From contig NC_051141.1 in assembly GCF_014839805.1 (NCBI RefSeq), forward strand, positions 10,920,777 to 10,984,776: 64,000 nt of DNA, given 5' to 3'. Position numbers and translations under genes: made by a program. This DNA is from Manduca sexta. Taxonomy: Eukaryota; Arthropoda; Insecta; Lepidoptera; Sphingidae. The notes below the pieces were generated by a model. That model saw nothing but the letters and a program-made list of their open reading frames with translations. It did no database searches and was not told where the DNA came from. Position 1 is the stretch's first letter. Every line of letters starts with the position of its first letter. This document shows positions 36,882 to 48,661 of the stretch, piece after piece.

Positions 36882-39800
36882 CTAGTACAATACATCAGAC
36901 TGAGTTAGTGTCGCTGCAAACAAGTACACATACATAGTACGGCTGTTTTCTAAATAATTATTTGTACGTAGCAATGGATGATGGGAAATACTGTGGAAAC
37001 TGTTTCATCTATTGATGAGTTTCAATATTGTTATTGAAAAGTTTCTATTGTTATTCGATAAACTTACTGTTTCAATTTTTTTTTGTAATTTACTCACACT
37101 ATATAATATTTTATCCCTTTTAACAGTAGCTTACATAATATTGTATTTTTAACCCTGTTGAAGGAGCTTTGTCGTTTGTTACGACTATGATGACTATGAC
37201 TCCATCATTTTTTCATTAAACTCATAGATCAAAGGGAATCAAACATTCAACTTCAAATATTGAAATAATTGATCTACAGAAACTTATTTGCAAGAATGAT
37301 TTCATTATCAAGTAGTTTATACTTACGACGCGAATTTGGGGATAATGCGTAATCTTTTTTCTGGGTCAACGAACTAAGACTGGACGCTGCTCGGTGAACG
37401 GCTGAAAGTCACAATTAACTGTTTTATTTTAAACCCTGACTATCATGTGACACCAAATTATTAATTCAACATAATTGTAGGCACACTCAGTCTCAAAAAT
37501 AATGAATAGGTACACGGAGAAAAAACAATTATTATAATATCAATTATAAAGCATACATTTGTTTGGGTCTGAATGTACGTGAACAAGATTTTTTTTTATA
37601 AATGAAGTAACGTCTGCAATTGTTGGATAATTAAAAAGTCCAGTCGTGACTGGTAACAACATAATACTTTTAATACTACTACGTTAAATTACCAACAACG
37701 TGAAAGAGTGCATCAACATCCCAACGGACATCCTTGATAGATTGAGGTTCATGAACACTAGTGTGTCAATGATGACATTTGAACAAGAGACAAGAGCATC
37801 TCACTTTGAGACCTGCAATTTTAATTTTATAATTTTCGTAATTAAATTGTCCGTGTTTTCATGCTAACAGCTAGTTATTCATAGAACGCTATAGTATTTA
37901 AATATTTATTTATAAAAATCATCTCAGTAGGTTGGCAAGATTGTGTCGAATGGCATGAGATAGCCATATATTGCCATTCTATATTTTGTCTGGGGCGCTT
38001 ACCATAAGGTGCAGTGCACTCACTTTGTCACGTTATACATTAAAGAAAGTATAAAAGTTTTCACAACATAAATGTCGTAATTTAGGCAAAAGTAACAATA
38101 ACATCGTCTGTTACTGTCAGTGAAGGAACTGGCTGTAACTCTACAAATAACGGTAAACTCTCACAAGCCTTCCTGAAGGATGGTATGGCGGAGTAGTCTG
38201 GCAGCGGCACGGGCGGCAGGTCCTCGTCTGGCGGCAACTGGTCGCGCATACGGTGCGCAGACGCAGGGATGTACGCCCACGGCAGCTGTCCCTGCAGCTC
38301 TACGGTGGTGCCACGACGTCTGCAACACAATAACACAATATCATTATTTGATTCAGAATCACCTGATTTATCGCCAGGATATATAATTCCCGTAAACTAC
38401 TTGTTTTCTGTAAACGTTAACGAGATTAAACAGATACATCCGATGTAAAACAAAAACCATAACATGATTTCAAAATAAATGTATACTATTTTATACTTCA
38501 ACTTTATATACATATTGTATATAAAGTTGAAGAGTTTGTCTGTTTGAATGCGATAATCTCAGGAACTACTAAACAGATTTTTTTTCACAAATAGGAAGCT
38601 AAATTACTCTAAGTGCTATTAGCTTTTATCCCGTGAAAATCCTTATCCCAGAATAACTTATTCATGTGGGTGGAGCCGCAGGCAAATGCTAGTTTAATAT
38701 TCGTATTTCTTTAGGAAAACAAGCGTTATTACCCTTTCGATAGATCCGGGTGGCTGGAGCTAGTCGCGAGCTGCGGCATGGACTGCGATGCGCGCGGCGG
38801 ACTCTGTCTACCGGCGGTGTCTATGATAGCCTTGTCTAGTCGTCTTTGTTGTTCGGCTATCATGTTCTCTAGACGTTGTGGCAGTGACAACAAGTTCTCA
38901 GGAAAGTTAACTCCGCGTTTCTTATCGATATCCGCCTGTTCAGCCTGTTCCGCCTGCGGTACGCGAGGAAACCTTAAAAAGTATAATTTGTAAATGAATA
39001 AATTTAAAATCAAACAATATAAATATCATTACTTATATAAGATACTATCAAATCGTCAAACCAAGACCGAGATTTCAAACTAAATAAAAATAAAATCCCT
39101 GACGATTACTCTGAAAAAACTGTCTTTTCATTCGACATAGTGAATACTCGGTCGCCGTTTGTAGCAAATTAGAAATGCATGTCTCGCCTTTCAGAAGCTT
39201 CCAGCGAATCCGGATGTGAGTGGCTGCGAACTAATCTTTTGAATAGCAGTGTCTTCATGCGTCGAAACGACTGACTGATGCCTGGGCGCGGTATTCTTGT
39301 TACACTCGTCTCGCTCGGTACGCTTCCCTCTATATCTTTGTCACTAGTGGAGTCGGTGCTCGTTTGTGTTGGAACGGTGATGAGAGTTCGGACAGGAGCG
39401 GGTACCTCCACCGATGGTTCTGGCTTTACCGCTGTTGACGTTTCAAGTCGCTGAAACCAATTGTAAGCGTCATTTCTATTTTTTAAAACATGATTACAAT
39501 AATGTGAAAATACGTTTTGTTATTATAATAACCTCTATATTATTCGGTATGAATATATTTTAACTAGGTGCGAATAACTTTTTACGTACAGTTTTATAAC
39601 CAATTTACCAGGACAGAGTTGCATAAATGTTGATTCGCGTCAATCAACACTTTCCTTGTAGGTATCGAAATCATTTACAGGTTGCGGGTTAATGGGTAAA
39701 ACTCTGTTGTTAAAATGTTGTTGACGTTCGTAATAAACAATACGTATTTCCACATATATTTTTTTAATTTACACCAATAATTATTATATACTTACAGCAA

Positions 39801-42800
39801 CATTATCGCTTTCCTTTTTGGCACCGTTGTCTACAATCATCAACACTATGAAGAATAAATTGAGCAGAAACAATACGATGAATCTAGAGTAAAGGATCAC
39901 CATTAACCACGAGGCCCACGAAGTGTTCAGATTGACCCCAGCGATGCCACTAGCCGTACCGCCTATATACTCCATTATGTCGGATAACGTCTGCAAACAG
40001 AGTCTCTATCAACATTGTTAAGCTGATGCCACACTTATTAATATACGATCAATTATAAACTGCCAGCTGCACTCGAGTATGCTAATTAGTGATCAAAATA
40101 TCCATATAACTAGTATCGCATTTTATAAAAAGCTCACAAACATATATAGTAAACACAAATACCCATGTGTTTAACATTAGTTGGCTGTCGAAGAAAAAAA
40201 TATATTAAAATTATAGTTCATTGAGTTTATAGTTGATCGAGTGGAGCCTTTCCAAATGATACTTTAGGGGCTACTTTTTTATACCTATGAAGTGATTTCT
40301 TGGATAGTCCGATAAAACATAAACTAAGAATTTATATCCACTTCACAGCTCGATCAGTAGTTGATCAGATAGCCTTTCCAGAACGGAATTTCATTATTAT
40401 TTTGTGTATCCAAGGTGAAATTTTTCAGCAAATCTGAGGTGTCCTTAGGAATTATCCAAATAAAAAGTTTGTAGGTATTAATTATTTAATAGGTGGCCCT
40501 AGAAATTATCGAAATTAATAATTTGTTTTAAATAATTCTATATTATGGAAAATAGTACCCTAACTTAATATCGAACCCATCGAATTATCTGAGACTGCGG
40601 GAACTAAAACTATTCCTTCGGAAGATTTGCAGGAAGGAATTATTCGTAGCCACTTAGCACCTATACAAGCGCCGCGTACAAGGCAGGTCATAATAGTGTC
40701 GGCACCGCGCAGGGGCGGCTGCGGTCGCAGACTAGACACTTCAACGTCAGAGGAAGCCCGCAGCCGTCCCTAATGCGCCGAAGAGGGTCACCGCGGAGTT
40801 TTAGCTGGTAGGCCGTGCATAGGTTAAGTTGTATATAGGGTTAGGGACTCGGCCCGGCGGTCGCCCGAAGGTCATCATCAAATCCGGGCGGCTCAACGCC
40901 GGGCCGTAAGGCACGGTTACCCCAGCATAACCGCTCAGTCGCCCCCCACGAAGGCTGGGCGGTAGTAATAAGGCACTTTCTCCGCGAAACCAAAAAAAAA
41001 AAAAAAAAAAAAAAGGTCATAATAGTGTAATAGGGTCATCGGGAGTCACGGGCGCAGTGGGGATCCTACGACTTTCGCAATTATTAAATTAATACGTAGT
41101 GTGACCCGAGACTGCACATGAATACATCGAGATCTTGGGATGGGCTACAAAAAGTCAGTCAATCAGGCATAATGCCGACAACAATCCACAGGCAGTCGGG
41201 ATCACGCTGAACTCGTCAATATTAAGTTTTATTTTTAATTATGTCGACACGAATAAGCCGCTCGACTGATAATTAGCGTTATTACTGCCCTAAAGCAGTT
41301 ACAAAACACAGTAGCATGGCATTGTGTTTGTCGCCCTGGATAACAAAGTCGAAAGCCGATGTGTCCGAATAATATCCGAAACTGAGAATAAGTATGTAAT
41401 TATAAATGGTGTTCAGAATCTTTCGTAGCCCATAATATAAGGTCATCCATTAATTAAGTCACACAAATTTCATAATTTATGAAGCCTAAGAGATGTAACC
41501 ATGAAATGTAACTGACAATGTGGTTGCCATGACCCACTCTCTATTGTGATGAAAATTTTTTCATTGTCACACTGTGTTCATGATCTCCGACCTCAACGTG
41601 TGCGGTAAATTAAAGATAGCACCTATTCAGGAAAAGGAAACATAAAGATATGCAAAACAAAGAATACCTTCCATTATAAAAAAACACTGTTTAATTACGC
41701 CATATATAATATAAGTAGTGGATTAGGTACATATATGTTTAAATTTATTATAGTTTCGATGATATTTTTAGTTCGTAAACATTATTTACCAGTTCCAAAT
41801 AAAGCGCATCAAAAAAAGTCACAATACGATAACCATGCCGTATCCATAACAACACTGCAAAAATCCATTTTCTGTAATCTGCGTCTTAAAGGAAGTATAC
41901 TACAAACATCTTAAATTGTAGATAAAACTTCATAAGTTGAAGCCACAAATATACTTGAAGAGATAGCCAGAAAAGTATCGAAAACGCCCACTATAGCCGA
42001 AAATCGGAATCTATGTCAGTTTTATAATATTGGAAATAATTTATGATCGCAGACCAATTTATGTTGACCAAGTGAACCCAAATATCTATAAAACAAAACT
42101 GTGAAATGTGTATGTGTGTATAAAACAACACTATGAACTTACCTACTGCAAAACATCTGGACAACCTGCAGAAATGGGGGCGTAAATGTTTGAAAGCGGA
42201 CCCTGATACAACACCGCGGTAAAGCTAGGCAGAAGAAAAAGAAAAATCTTTATAAATATTCAGTTCTATACTTACTCTAGTATAGAATGAATCGTTGCAG
42301 TAGGTTACAGTGGCTATTAGATCCAAAGCGCATACGGCGACTGTGACAGTGATCCAGGGCCAGCGTAAGTATCGCGACGGGTTGTTCTTGGCCCCACCCA
42401 CTACAACAAATTACAAGAAAACTTTTTTTACAACTTCAGATGCGATCGCTACACATGGTAAGCAGTGTTCGTATAATGCTTCGGATAGTGTAACAATGCT
42501 TGCTAGGTATATAATGATAAATGAGACAGTCCGTTCTCAATAATTTATCACTAATAAAAACGATACACTCGTATATATAAGTATAGTCAACTCGCTTAAA
42601 GTTAAATATATATGTTACAATGTAACAAAATTTAAAGATGCGCAGCGACAACACTACTAAAACTTTACACTCCCTCCTCGATGCTCGCTAACTTACTTAG
42701 TAAACTAACTTAACTAGGAAGTGAATTTTATTTATTTTAAATTAATTAATTCTAAATATGAATCCAATTGTTCTATATTCAATAACAATAACAGTCACGA

Positions 42801-45800
42801 GGCTAATTTTATGGCTATTCATACGTGCATTAATTTTGCCCTCATCGACTGTAAACTTCTGCTCTACTCTCCTCCTCTTTAGACATCAGGTAGGGCAGCA
42901 GTCTCAAGATTGATGCAGTCACGGAAGGGTCTAAAATCATGCGGTGCGGGGTAAGGTGAGTGGTTACGTAGCAACAATGTTGCAACAACGCTACTCTGAT
43001 GAGTACCATCCGCTTGTAACCCTAGTGCTAAGTCGCTAAATTATACAGTCGTGAGCTTGGACATCCGGTAGAGTTGTGTGGTACCTATGTATGATGTTTA
43101 CATAAAGAGAGAGACTGCTTGGGTCATCATTCCTCAGGTAACAAACAATTTTATTATCATTTTGTGGTTTTATTAAGTGTGTAATTAATATTATGATCAC
43201 TAGCTATTGATTTTGAATGAATCTCATCAAGCTTTTCAATTTAATTATTTAATATCCAGCTTTACAACTTATGTATTGATTATTGCTCGCTTATACAGTG
43301 TCTTATATCTAGTATGCGTTGTTAAATTCTTTCAAAATAGTCAAAGGAAATAATCACTCCACAAGACCGCAGTTACGTCCTCGTCGCCGAGGACCTCGCT
43401 GCGTTCACTGTCCCCCCATCCCTTCTAATAGTTCCGGCCCGCATGCCGACGAATCCGGTAATGGACAGATTGTTTAATTTGCTCATCCCTAATCGTTGAT
43501 GTCTCATCTTCTCCCAGTGTCCGTCCTGAGCTGTTTCGTTATCCGATGTTGGGTTACCCTCAGCATGATCGCCTCATTTTCAAGGGTTGCGAGCGCCTAA
43601 AGCGCTCACCAAGAAGGCCGGTGTGTTTGTATGAGCCGATCGTTGTTAGGCTAGCAAACGTAAGACAGTTAAAAATATCAGGCCGAAGCACTGTATTGAC
43701 AGTCGTACCGGCCGGTTGATTGGTAAAATCTTTGTAGTTAGTGATAGATATTTTAATTTTAATCAATTTCAGGTCATAACAATATATCATTAAAAAATGT
43801 GCAAACAGTAAAAGACACCCGCTGTATTTTATCAAGTACTTAACTGACGATGATTTCTGTACATATGTAAACTTAACATGAGCTTTCAGAATATAATTTT
43901 TGAATCTCTGAGTGTGCCTATTAGTTTTTTGTTTTCAGAAACCAAACGAACACTTACTTATATAGAATTTTCCCATATCTCAACACGACGTAGATATGTC
44001 CATTGGTAAGAAATAAAATATACTGTTGTCTTTGATGCTTCCAGTTCGGAAAAAATGTAACGAAAGTGGTAATTCGCATGCGTGAGTCGCATTATCTGAC
44101 GTCTACGGTTCGTCTTCTTATTCAATATGACCACAACACAGCTGTCGTCCTGTTGGGATTTGATACTTTTTCGTCCAGATTTCATTATCCTTCATTAAAT
44201 TTTATTAAAGTACTAAGAATTGCTTGCCTAAACGTTTTGATTTACGAGAAGTCTTCTTCATTAGGTATGTTTTTTTATGGAACCAGATTGCGACTGTGGT
44301 ATTTCCACAACTTTTGGTATGATTTAGAAGTTTCAACCGCTACGTTATCTCAAGAACTGCTTCAAATAAATACAATACGTTGATTTAAATATTTCCTCCA
44401 GAACCAGAAGAAATAAAATACAAAAAGAACTAAACAAAGTAAACAAACCCCTATGTATATTTTTTGAATTGTTTGCATCATTGCCCATTCGGAAATTGAA
44501 AATAATTTGCTTGCAATCATCGCACGTTGTGCCCGCTCTCGACTTCTCCAATAAGCCACGTGAACGACAATTTTCCACTGCATCAAAGCTTTTATATAGT
44601 TGTAGCTGTTTAAATATATTTTAATAGACATATTGCTGGAGGTAAAATATTTTTATTCGCCTGGAAACCACGGTACATAAGGTAGTGTCGTAAAAATCAC
44701 ATATTTTGAGTAACACATTTTTTACGCTTATTAGGGTTTAAAATAATTTTCGCATAACATTTGGATTTACAATAATTTGATGCCTTTGGCAAAGTAAGCA
44801 CAAAATTACATTAAATTAGCAATTCATATAATTGTATTTATGAACCTTGTAGAGTTTAGGGCGACTTTCCGCTAGTTCCGGCATTTTGCTAAAGGTAAGA
44901 ATTTATTATTGAAATATAATGTTAGGGATGTACCTGGGAATATTTAACACGCTATAATATAGATTTTTTAGTTATAGCTTGAAACGAATTACTTATTATA
45001 CTACCACCTTTTGCTCGCGGCTTGGTCTGAGTGAAAGAGTTTTCCGGAATAAAAGAATCGCTTGGAATATTCCCAGAATAGAAATTAGACCATATCTTTC
45101 CCAGGGTCTCAAACTAGTTTTTGAGTTCTTCGCTTTCAGCTCGGTGGACAGATGCGGTGGGGGACTATGTTATATACTATATTTTTTAGAACTTTTTACT
45201 ATGGTCAAAGTGTGATGTTATATAGCCTCATCGATGATAATATTTCAATTATTTTTCAATTCGAGCCAAAAATTCCTTAGATTAGCGCGTTCAAACAAAC
45301 ATACAACCAACTCTCTAGCGTAATATAATAGTATAGAAGTATAGATATAGATATAATATGTAAAGTTTGCGCTATGTGGGAGTCAGAATTCTAGCGTGAA
45401 ATTAAACTCCAAGGATGACGTTATTTTATGTCACGCTTTGTTATGTCATGAAAACGATTTATGAACATTGTTGCTGACAAAATATAGTTTGGAGTTTTCG
45501 AAGATTGGGAGATTTTTATTGCTCAATGTTTTAAAAAAATGTCCACATTAATTGCTAAAGTTTCACTCGTGGAAGACGAAGGCGTCACAGGCATTGGAAA
45601 ATAATTAATAAACACATGTAACTCACTCATAACAATTGCGCTTGTGATGATCCATAGAACACTTAAACCGAGACTAATGCTGTTTATAATGAACGTCCGA
45701 AATGCAGTTAGCGGCTCTTCAGTCAGGAGAACAAAAGCTTGATTCGCGATTCCGTCGATGGACTGACCTATGTTAATGCGCACTCCGCAATTGTCCGGAT

Positions 45801-48168
45801 CTAAAATAAAAATATAATATCTTCAAATCGCCAATTACTTGGTCATGATTATTAATTGATTTACATAGACCTTCCAAACCACTTTTCGTAAATCAGTTTC
45901 AAGTATGGATTTCCTTACTGAAACACTCGCGAAACTTATTTTTAAAGTGCATATTCATTATACATATCTAAAGCGGAAAATACTTACTGTGAAAATATAA
46001 AATCCTTACGTACAGCAAAAGCGGTATTTCTCTAAGGAAATCGACTACGCAGAAGTGTTGGGCCACTGCTAGCGCCGAAAATATCATTTGGCCCACGGCT
46101 TGTAGCTACAAAATAATTATAAACAAATTGTTATTGGCGTAATTTAATGATTCGGTTGCACATTTTATGTTATTTAATTAAAAAACAAATAATAACTAAA
46201 TTTACAAGTTATTTACTACTTTTGCGACCAAAATTACTATCAATATTTAATCGTGTCCATAATTATAAATATTTGTTTATGAGCGCCAATTTTTGCGACT
46301 ACTGTACTGATTTTAAAAAACTTTTCACTAACAATAAACCACGTTAATCCTGAGTGCTAAGTTAAAAGTAACTAAAGTAAAGTGTTTTATCTAAGTATTT
46401 GCTTTAACGCGGTCGACACCGCATGTAAAACCTGAAATTTTTATATCATAAGCAGACACTATATTGCAGTTCGGGAACAAAAATATAAGTTCTTTTTTTT
46501 TGCTCAATCCGGGAATTGAATCCAGGACCTCACTAGCAAAACTTGGTAAATAAAACGGTCGTTATAAAAAGTACGTAAATGAACATAAAAGACCTCTACT
46601 AATTGTAGGTACTCGATCGCTAACTTGCGGAAGTATTATTATAGTTAATTCCTGTATAATATATATATATATATATAAGTGTATATTAATAAATTCGCTA
46701 TGCATTCATATATAAGTATCGCGTAGGCAACAAAAGTGTCTTTCTCACAGCGTCACCGGTCACATTCACTTCATTGGCACCTCCGCCCTTATCAGTGACA
46801 GGAAAATACTATTGATAAAAGATTATTCTTTACTATCACTTCACTTTATACTATGTGTCCCATATCTGCTATCTAGTTTAACTCATTTGTGCACCAGTTA
46901 AATTTTACTCACATATCTACTTTTATAGTTAGATGTCGTTTCATTTAAAATCATGAAAAATTATAGACATCATTTATGCTACTTAATTTTGGCGACAAAA
47001 CATTAGAAACGGGCCGCGATTTATAACAATTAATTTGTTTATTTGTTTTCAATAAACTTAAATCTCAAATAACAATAATTTTATCATATAAGTTATTATT
47101 ATTGTGTATATTAAGCACCTATATTGTAAAACAAACATATACTTACATACATACATTTTCAAGCATAGTCTATTGTTAACTGAATATAACTTAATACAAT
47201 GGAAACATTTGAACGCAATTTTTTCATACAAAATCACTAATTGTGAGTGAAAATAAATCCAAAATAAGAATTCTTTTTTAATATAAAATTATAATTATTT
47301 AGGAAAAATTATAAGTATGAAAAAAATATTTTCTTTTTTTATCCTTAAAAATACAATAATTTATGTCAAGTTAAGCAAAGATAAATTTGACTTATTAAAT
47401 TATAAAGATTTAAATAAAAAATAATCTTTATTTATCCAAATGTATTTATCTATAATTCTCTTTAACGGTGTCGTCCAGACTAGGCTGTGCCTATAATATC
47501 GTAAACATCGGTTTTAATTTCACATAACATTATATATTTTAATAGAATATTATGTTTATTATTATATATATGGATGCCAGTCTCAGATTCTTTCTCTTTG
47601 CCAAACGTTACTATTCCACCTTGAGGAAACAGCAAAAGAGAGTTTTGGGGTTGGTTACGGCAGTCAAAATTTCAAAGAATAGTTTCAGAATTAAATATAA
47701 TACAGAAATGAATTATAATTAAGACCTAGTGCTGGAATAAGACTGCCTAATGCCGTAGCGCCGCACTGGCTTGCTCTCTATTTCTATTTTAAGATGTTCC
47801 TATCTGTATTGTATATTAATATAGGAGCAAATAATAGTATTATAATGGTATGTTATAACCAATGCAATAATATTCGCAGTATTGCAATTTATTTATGACA
47901 TTTAACAAAAAATGAAAACCTTTAATATAATATTACAATATTTTCTATTTATATTTTCTAGTTAATACAAAAATTCGCAAGCGTCTAAGTACTTTCTACT
48001 TGAAACTATTTATATTTGTCTCGGGGGCACACAATATTGAACATAATACCATAATATATTCGTTGATTAATACATAATACGACAATTGATCTTTTGTAGT
48101 GATGTTGTTTGTTAATCACTTACCAGTGTGCAGATGCCGGCAGTAACCATTATCTTATTGACGGTCAT
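36882..48168 (-). CDS. Four-helix membrane protein with Pro-rich tail (paralogue 2, long isoform)
   Basis: Nine exons join in phase to 379 residues: 48168-48124, 46105-45988, 45800-45627, 42400-42276, 39990-39796, 38953-38733, 38319-38165, 37401-37327 and 36913-36882. Hydrophobic stretches fall near residues 5-30, 88-112, 126-147 and 179-203 (from WLMVILYSRFIVLFLLNLFF). A tail of about 165 residues follows: a Gln/Arg helix (NMIAEQQRRLDKAIID), SSSHPDLSKG, then DQLPPDEDLPPVPLPDYSA and a Ser/Arg end (TLTQSDVLY). Intron phases over the membrane part (0,1,1,0,0) equal those of the gene at 24883-31195, as does the DQ.PP...PPVP.PDYS tail motif, so the two are probably a tandem duplication. The acceptor of exon 6 (CCGCAG|GCG at 38953) was chosen for phase; another AG lies at 38973. 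If exon 7 is not cut at GCTT|GTGAGA, the frame ends at 38082. Function unknown. Confidence 0.75.
38496..38692 (+). mobile_element. Deleted Helitron copy with duplicated inverted tip
   Basis: The plus strand carries GTATATAAAGTTGAAGAG near the start and GGAGCCGCAGGCAAATGCTAG at the end, followed by T, matching the Helitron family of 16532-17419 with most of the middle gone. The start is mirrored: CTTCAACTTTATATAC (38496-38511) pairs exactly with GTATATAAAGTTGAAG (38517-38532). It lies in the intron between exons 7 and 6 of paralogue 2. Confidence 0.6.
39169..39450 (-). CDS. Alternative terminal exon of paralogue 2 (short isoform, 312 residues)
   Basis: After exon 5 (39990-39796, phase 0) a second acceptor (TTTCAG|CGACTT at 39450) opens a 93-codon frame ending in TAA at 39171-39169. 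It is rich in Thr, Ser, Pro and Glu and ends with a basic stretch (RRMKTLLFKRLVRSHSHP). Its phase is as good as that of the 38953 exon, so the two look like alternative 3' ends that swap one cytoplasmic tail for another. An internal donor-like GCG|GTAAAG in phase 0 could also make its first seven codons a small internal exon. Confidence 0.55.
   Translation of the reverse strand, partial: RLETSTAVKPEPSVEVPAPVRTLITVPTQTSTDSTSDKDIEGSVPSETSVTRIPRPGISQSFRRMKTLLFKRLVRSHSHPDSLEASERRDMHF
40700..41013 (+). mobile_element. 5'-truncated LINE with 15-bp target duplication
   Basis: The insert is GC-rich, ends CTCCGCGAAACC plus a run of A, and is flanked by identical AGGTCATAATAGTGT at 40685-40699 and 41014-41028. 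It shares ACCGCGGAGTTTTAG with 8021-8035. The clean duplication and long A run mark a recent target-primed insertion, in intron 4 of paralogue 2. Confidence 0.85.
43370..43700. other. GC-rich island inside the intron
   Basis: This stretch is much richer in G+C and CpG than its surroundings. It contains a local inverted repeat (GTCCTCGTCGCCGAGGAC) and GAGCGCC...AAGCGCTC. A 40-odd-codon frame is open on the plus strand, without a family match. Most likely a fragment of a mobile element. Confidence 0.3.
45000..45337 (-). mobile_element. Decayed Helitron in intron 3 of paralogue 2
   Basis: Segments ACCTTTTGCTCGCGGCTTGG, CCCAGGGTCTCAAACTAG, GGACAGATGCGGTGGGGGAC and TTAGATTAGCGCGTTCAAAC are in the order of the 16532-17419 element. 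Both tips are mutated and the 123-base unit is truncated. Confidence 0.6.
46106..48123 (-). other. Intron 1 of paralogue 2
   Basis: Very AT-rich with an (AT)n tract at 46657-46677. Near 46500-46535 the minus strand reads GGATTCAATTCCCGG, resembling a tRNA T-arm/B-box, possibly a SINE scrap. Nothing else is recognisable. Confidence 0.45.
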
Positions 48169-48661
48169 TATGAGGTCCCGGCGCGACAATCCGTGGCAGC
48201 TGTGCTTCGGTGTGGCGGCAGGTGCGTTGAGGCGCACTCCCTCGACTCGTCGCTATGAACACTGCAGCCGCGGCCCAGCTTGCCACTGACGCGCCACGCG
48301 TCAGCCACACATACCGGTATTGTGCTATTTGAGATAACAAGATAATCGGAGACGTTAGCTGAGATACATTGTGATGTAGACATGATAAAATGTATACGTG
48401 TACAACTTACTTATAAACATAATAATAATATCTACAAACTTACAAAAAAATAAGTATTGGGATTGTTTTACTTATGACTATAGAACAATGTAATTTAATA
48501 CTTATGTTTTGTTTACATGTTATTATTAACTTAACAAATTACACATCAGTTGTTAATCGTGTTAACAGAACCGTATGAAACTGCATATTATTGCAATGTA
48601 AGGACATGTATATAAAGAAATGATACATTGTGCGTCTCACACTGAGACAACCACGGTAACG
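48169..48661. promoter_or_regulatory. Head-to-head intergenic region, likely divergent promoters
   Basis: The start codons of paralogue 2 (minus, 48168) and the secreted-protein gene (plus, 48662) are 493 bases apart. The half next to paralogue 2 (48180-48310) is GC-rich, suggesting a TATA-less 5' UTR/promoter. The other half is AT-rich with a TATA box. Confidence 0.5.
48611..48616 (+). promoter_or_regulatory. TATA box of the secreted-protein gene
   Basis: TATAAA within GTATATAAAG, 46 bases before the start codon at 48662. An initiator-like TCACACTG follows about 25 bases downstream, giving a very short 5' UTR. Confidence 0.6.

Larger units (their letters stand above)
42401..45626 (-). other. 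Intron 3 of paralogue 2
   Basis: 3.2 kb with one Helitron (45000-45337) and one GC-rich island at 43370-43700 of unknown origin. The minus-strand frame at 44631-44362 (89 codons, one hydrophobic segment) is noted but not supported as a gene. Confidence 0.5.

Noticed and set aside
44362..44631. 89-codon minus-strand frame with one hydrophobic segment in intron 3 of paralogue 2
   Set aside because: A nested tail-anchored protein was considered, but no promoter, family match or conserved context is visible.
46490..46540. tRNA-like B-box sequence
   Set aside because: Only the T-arm-like half is present; no cloverleaf or A box was found, so it is not called a tRNA gene.
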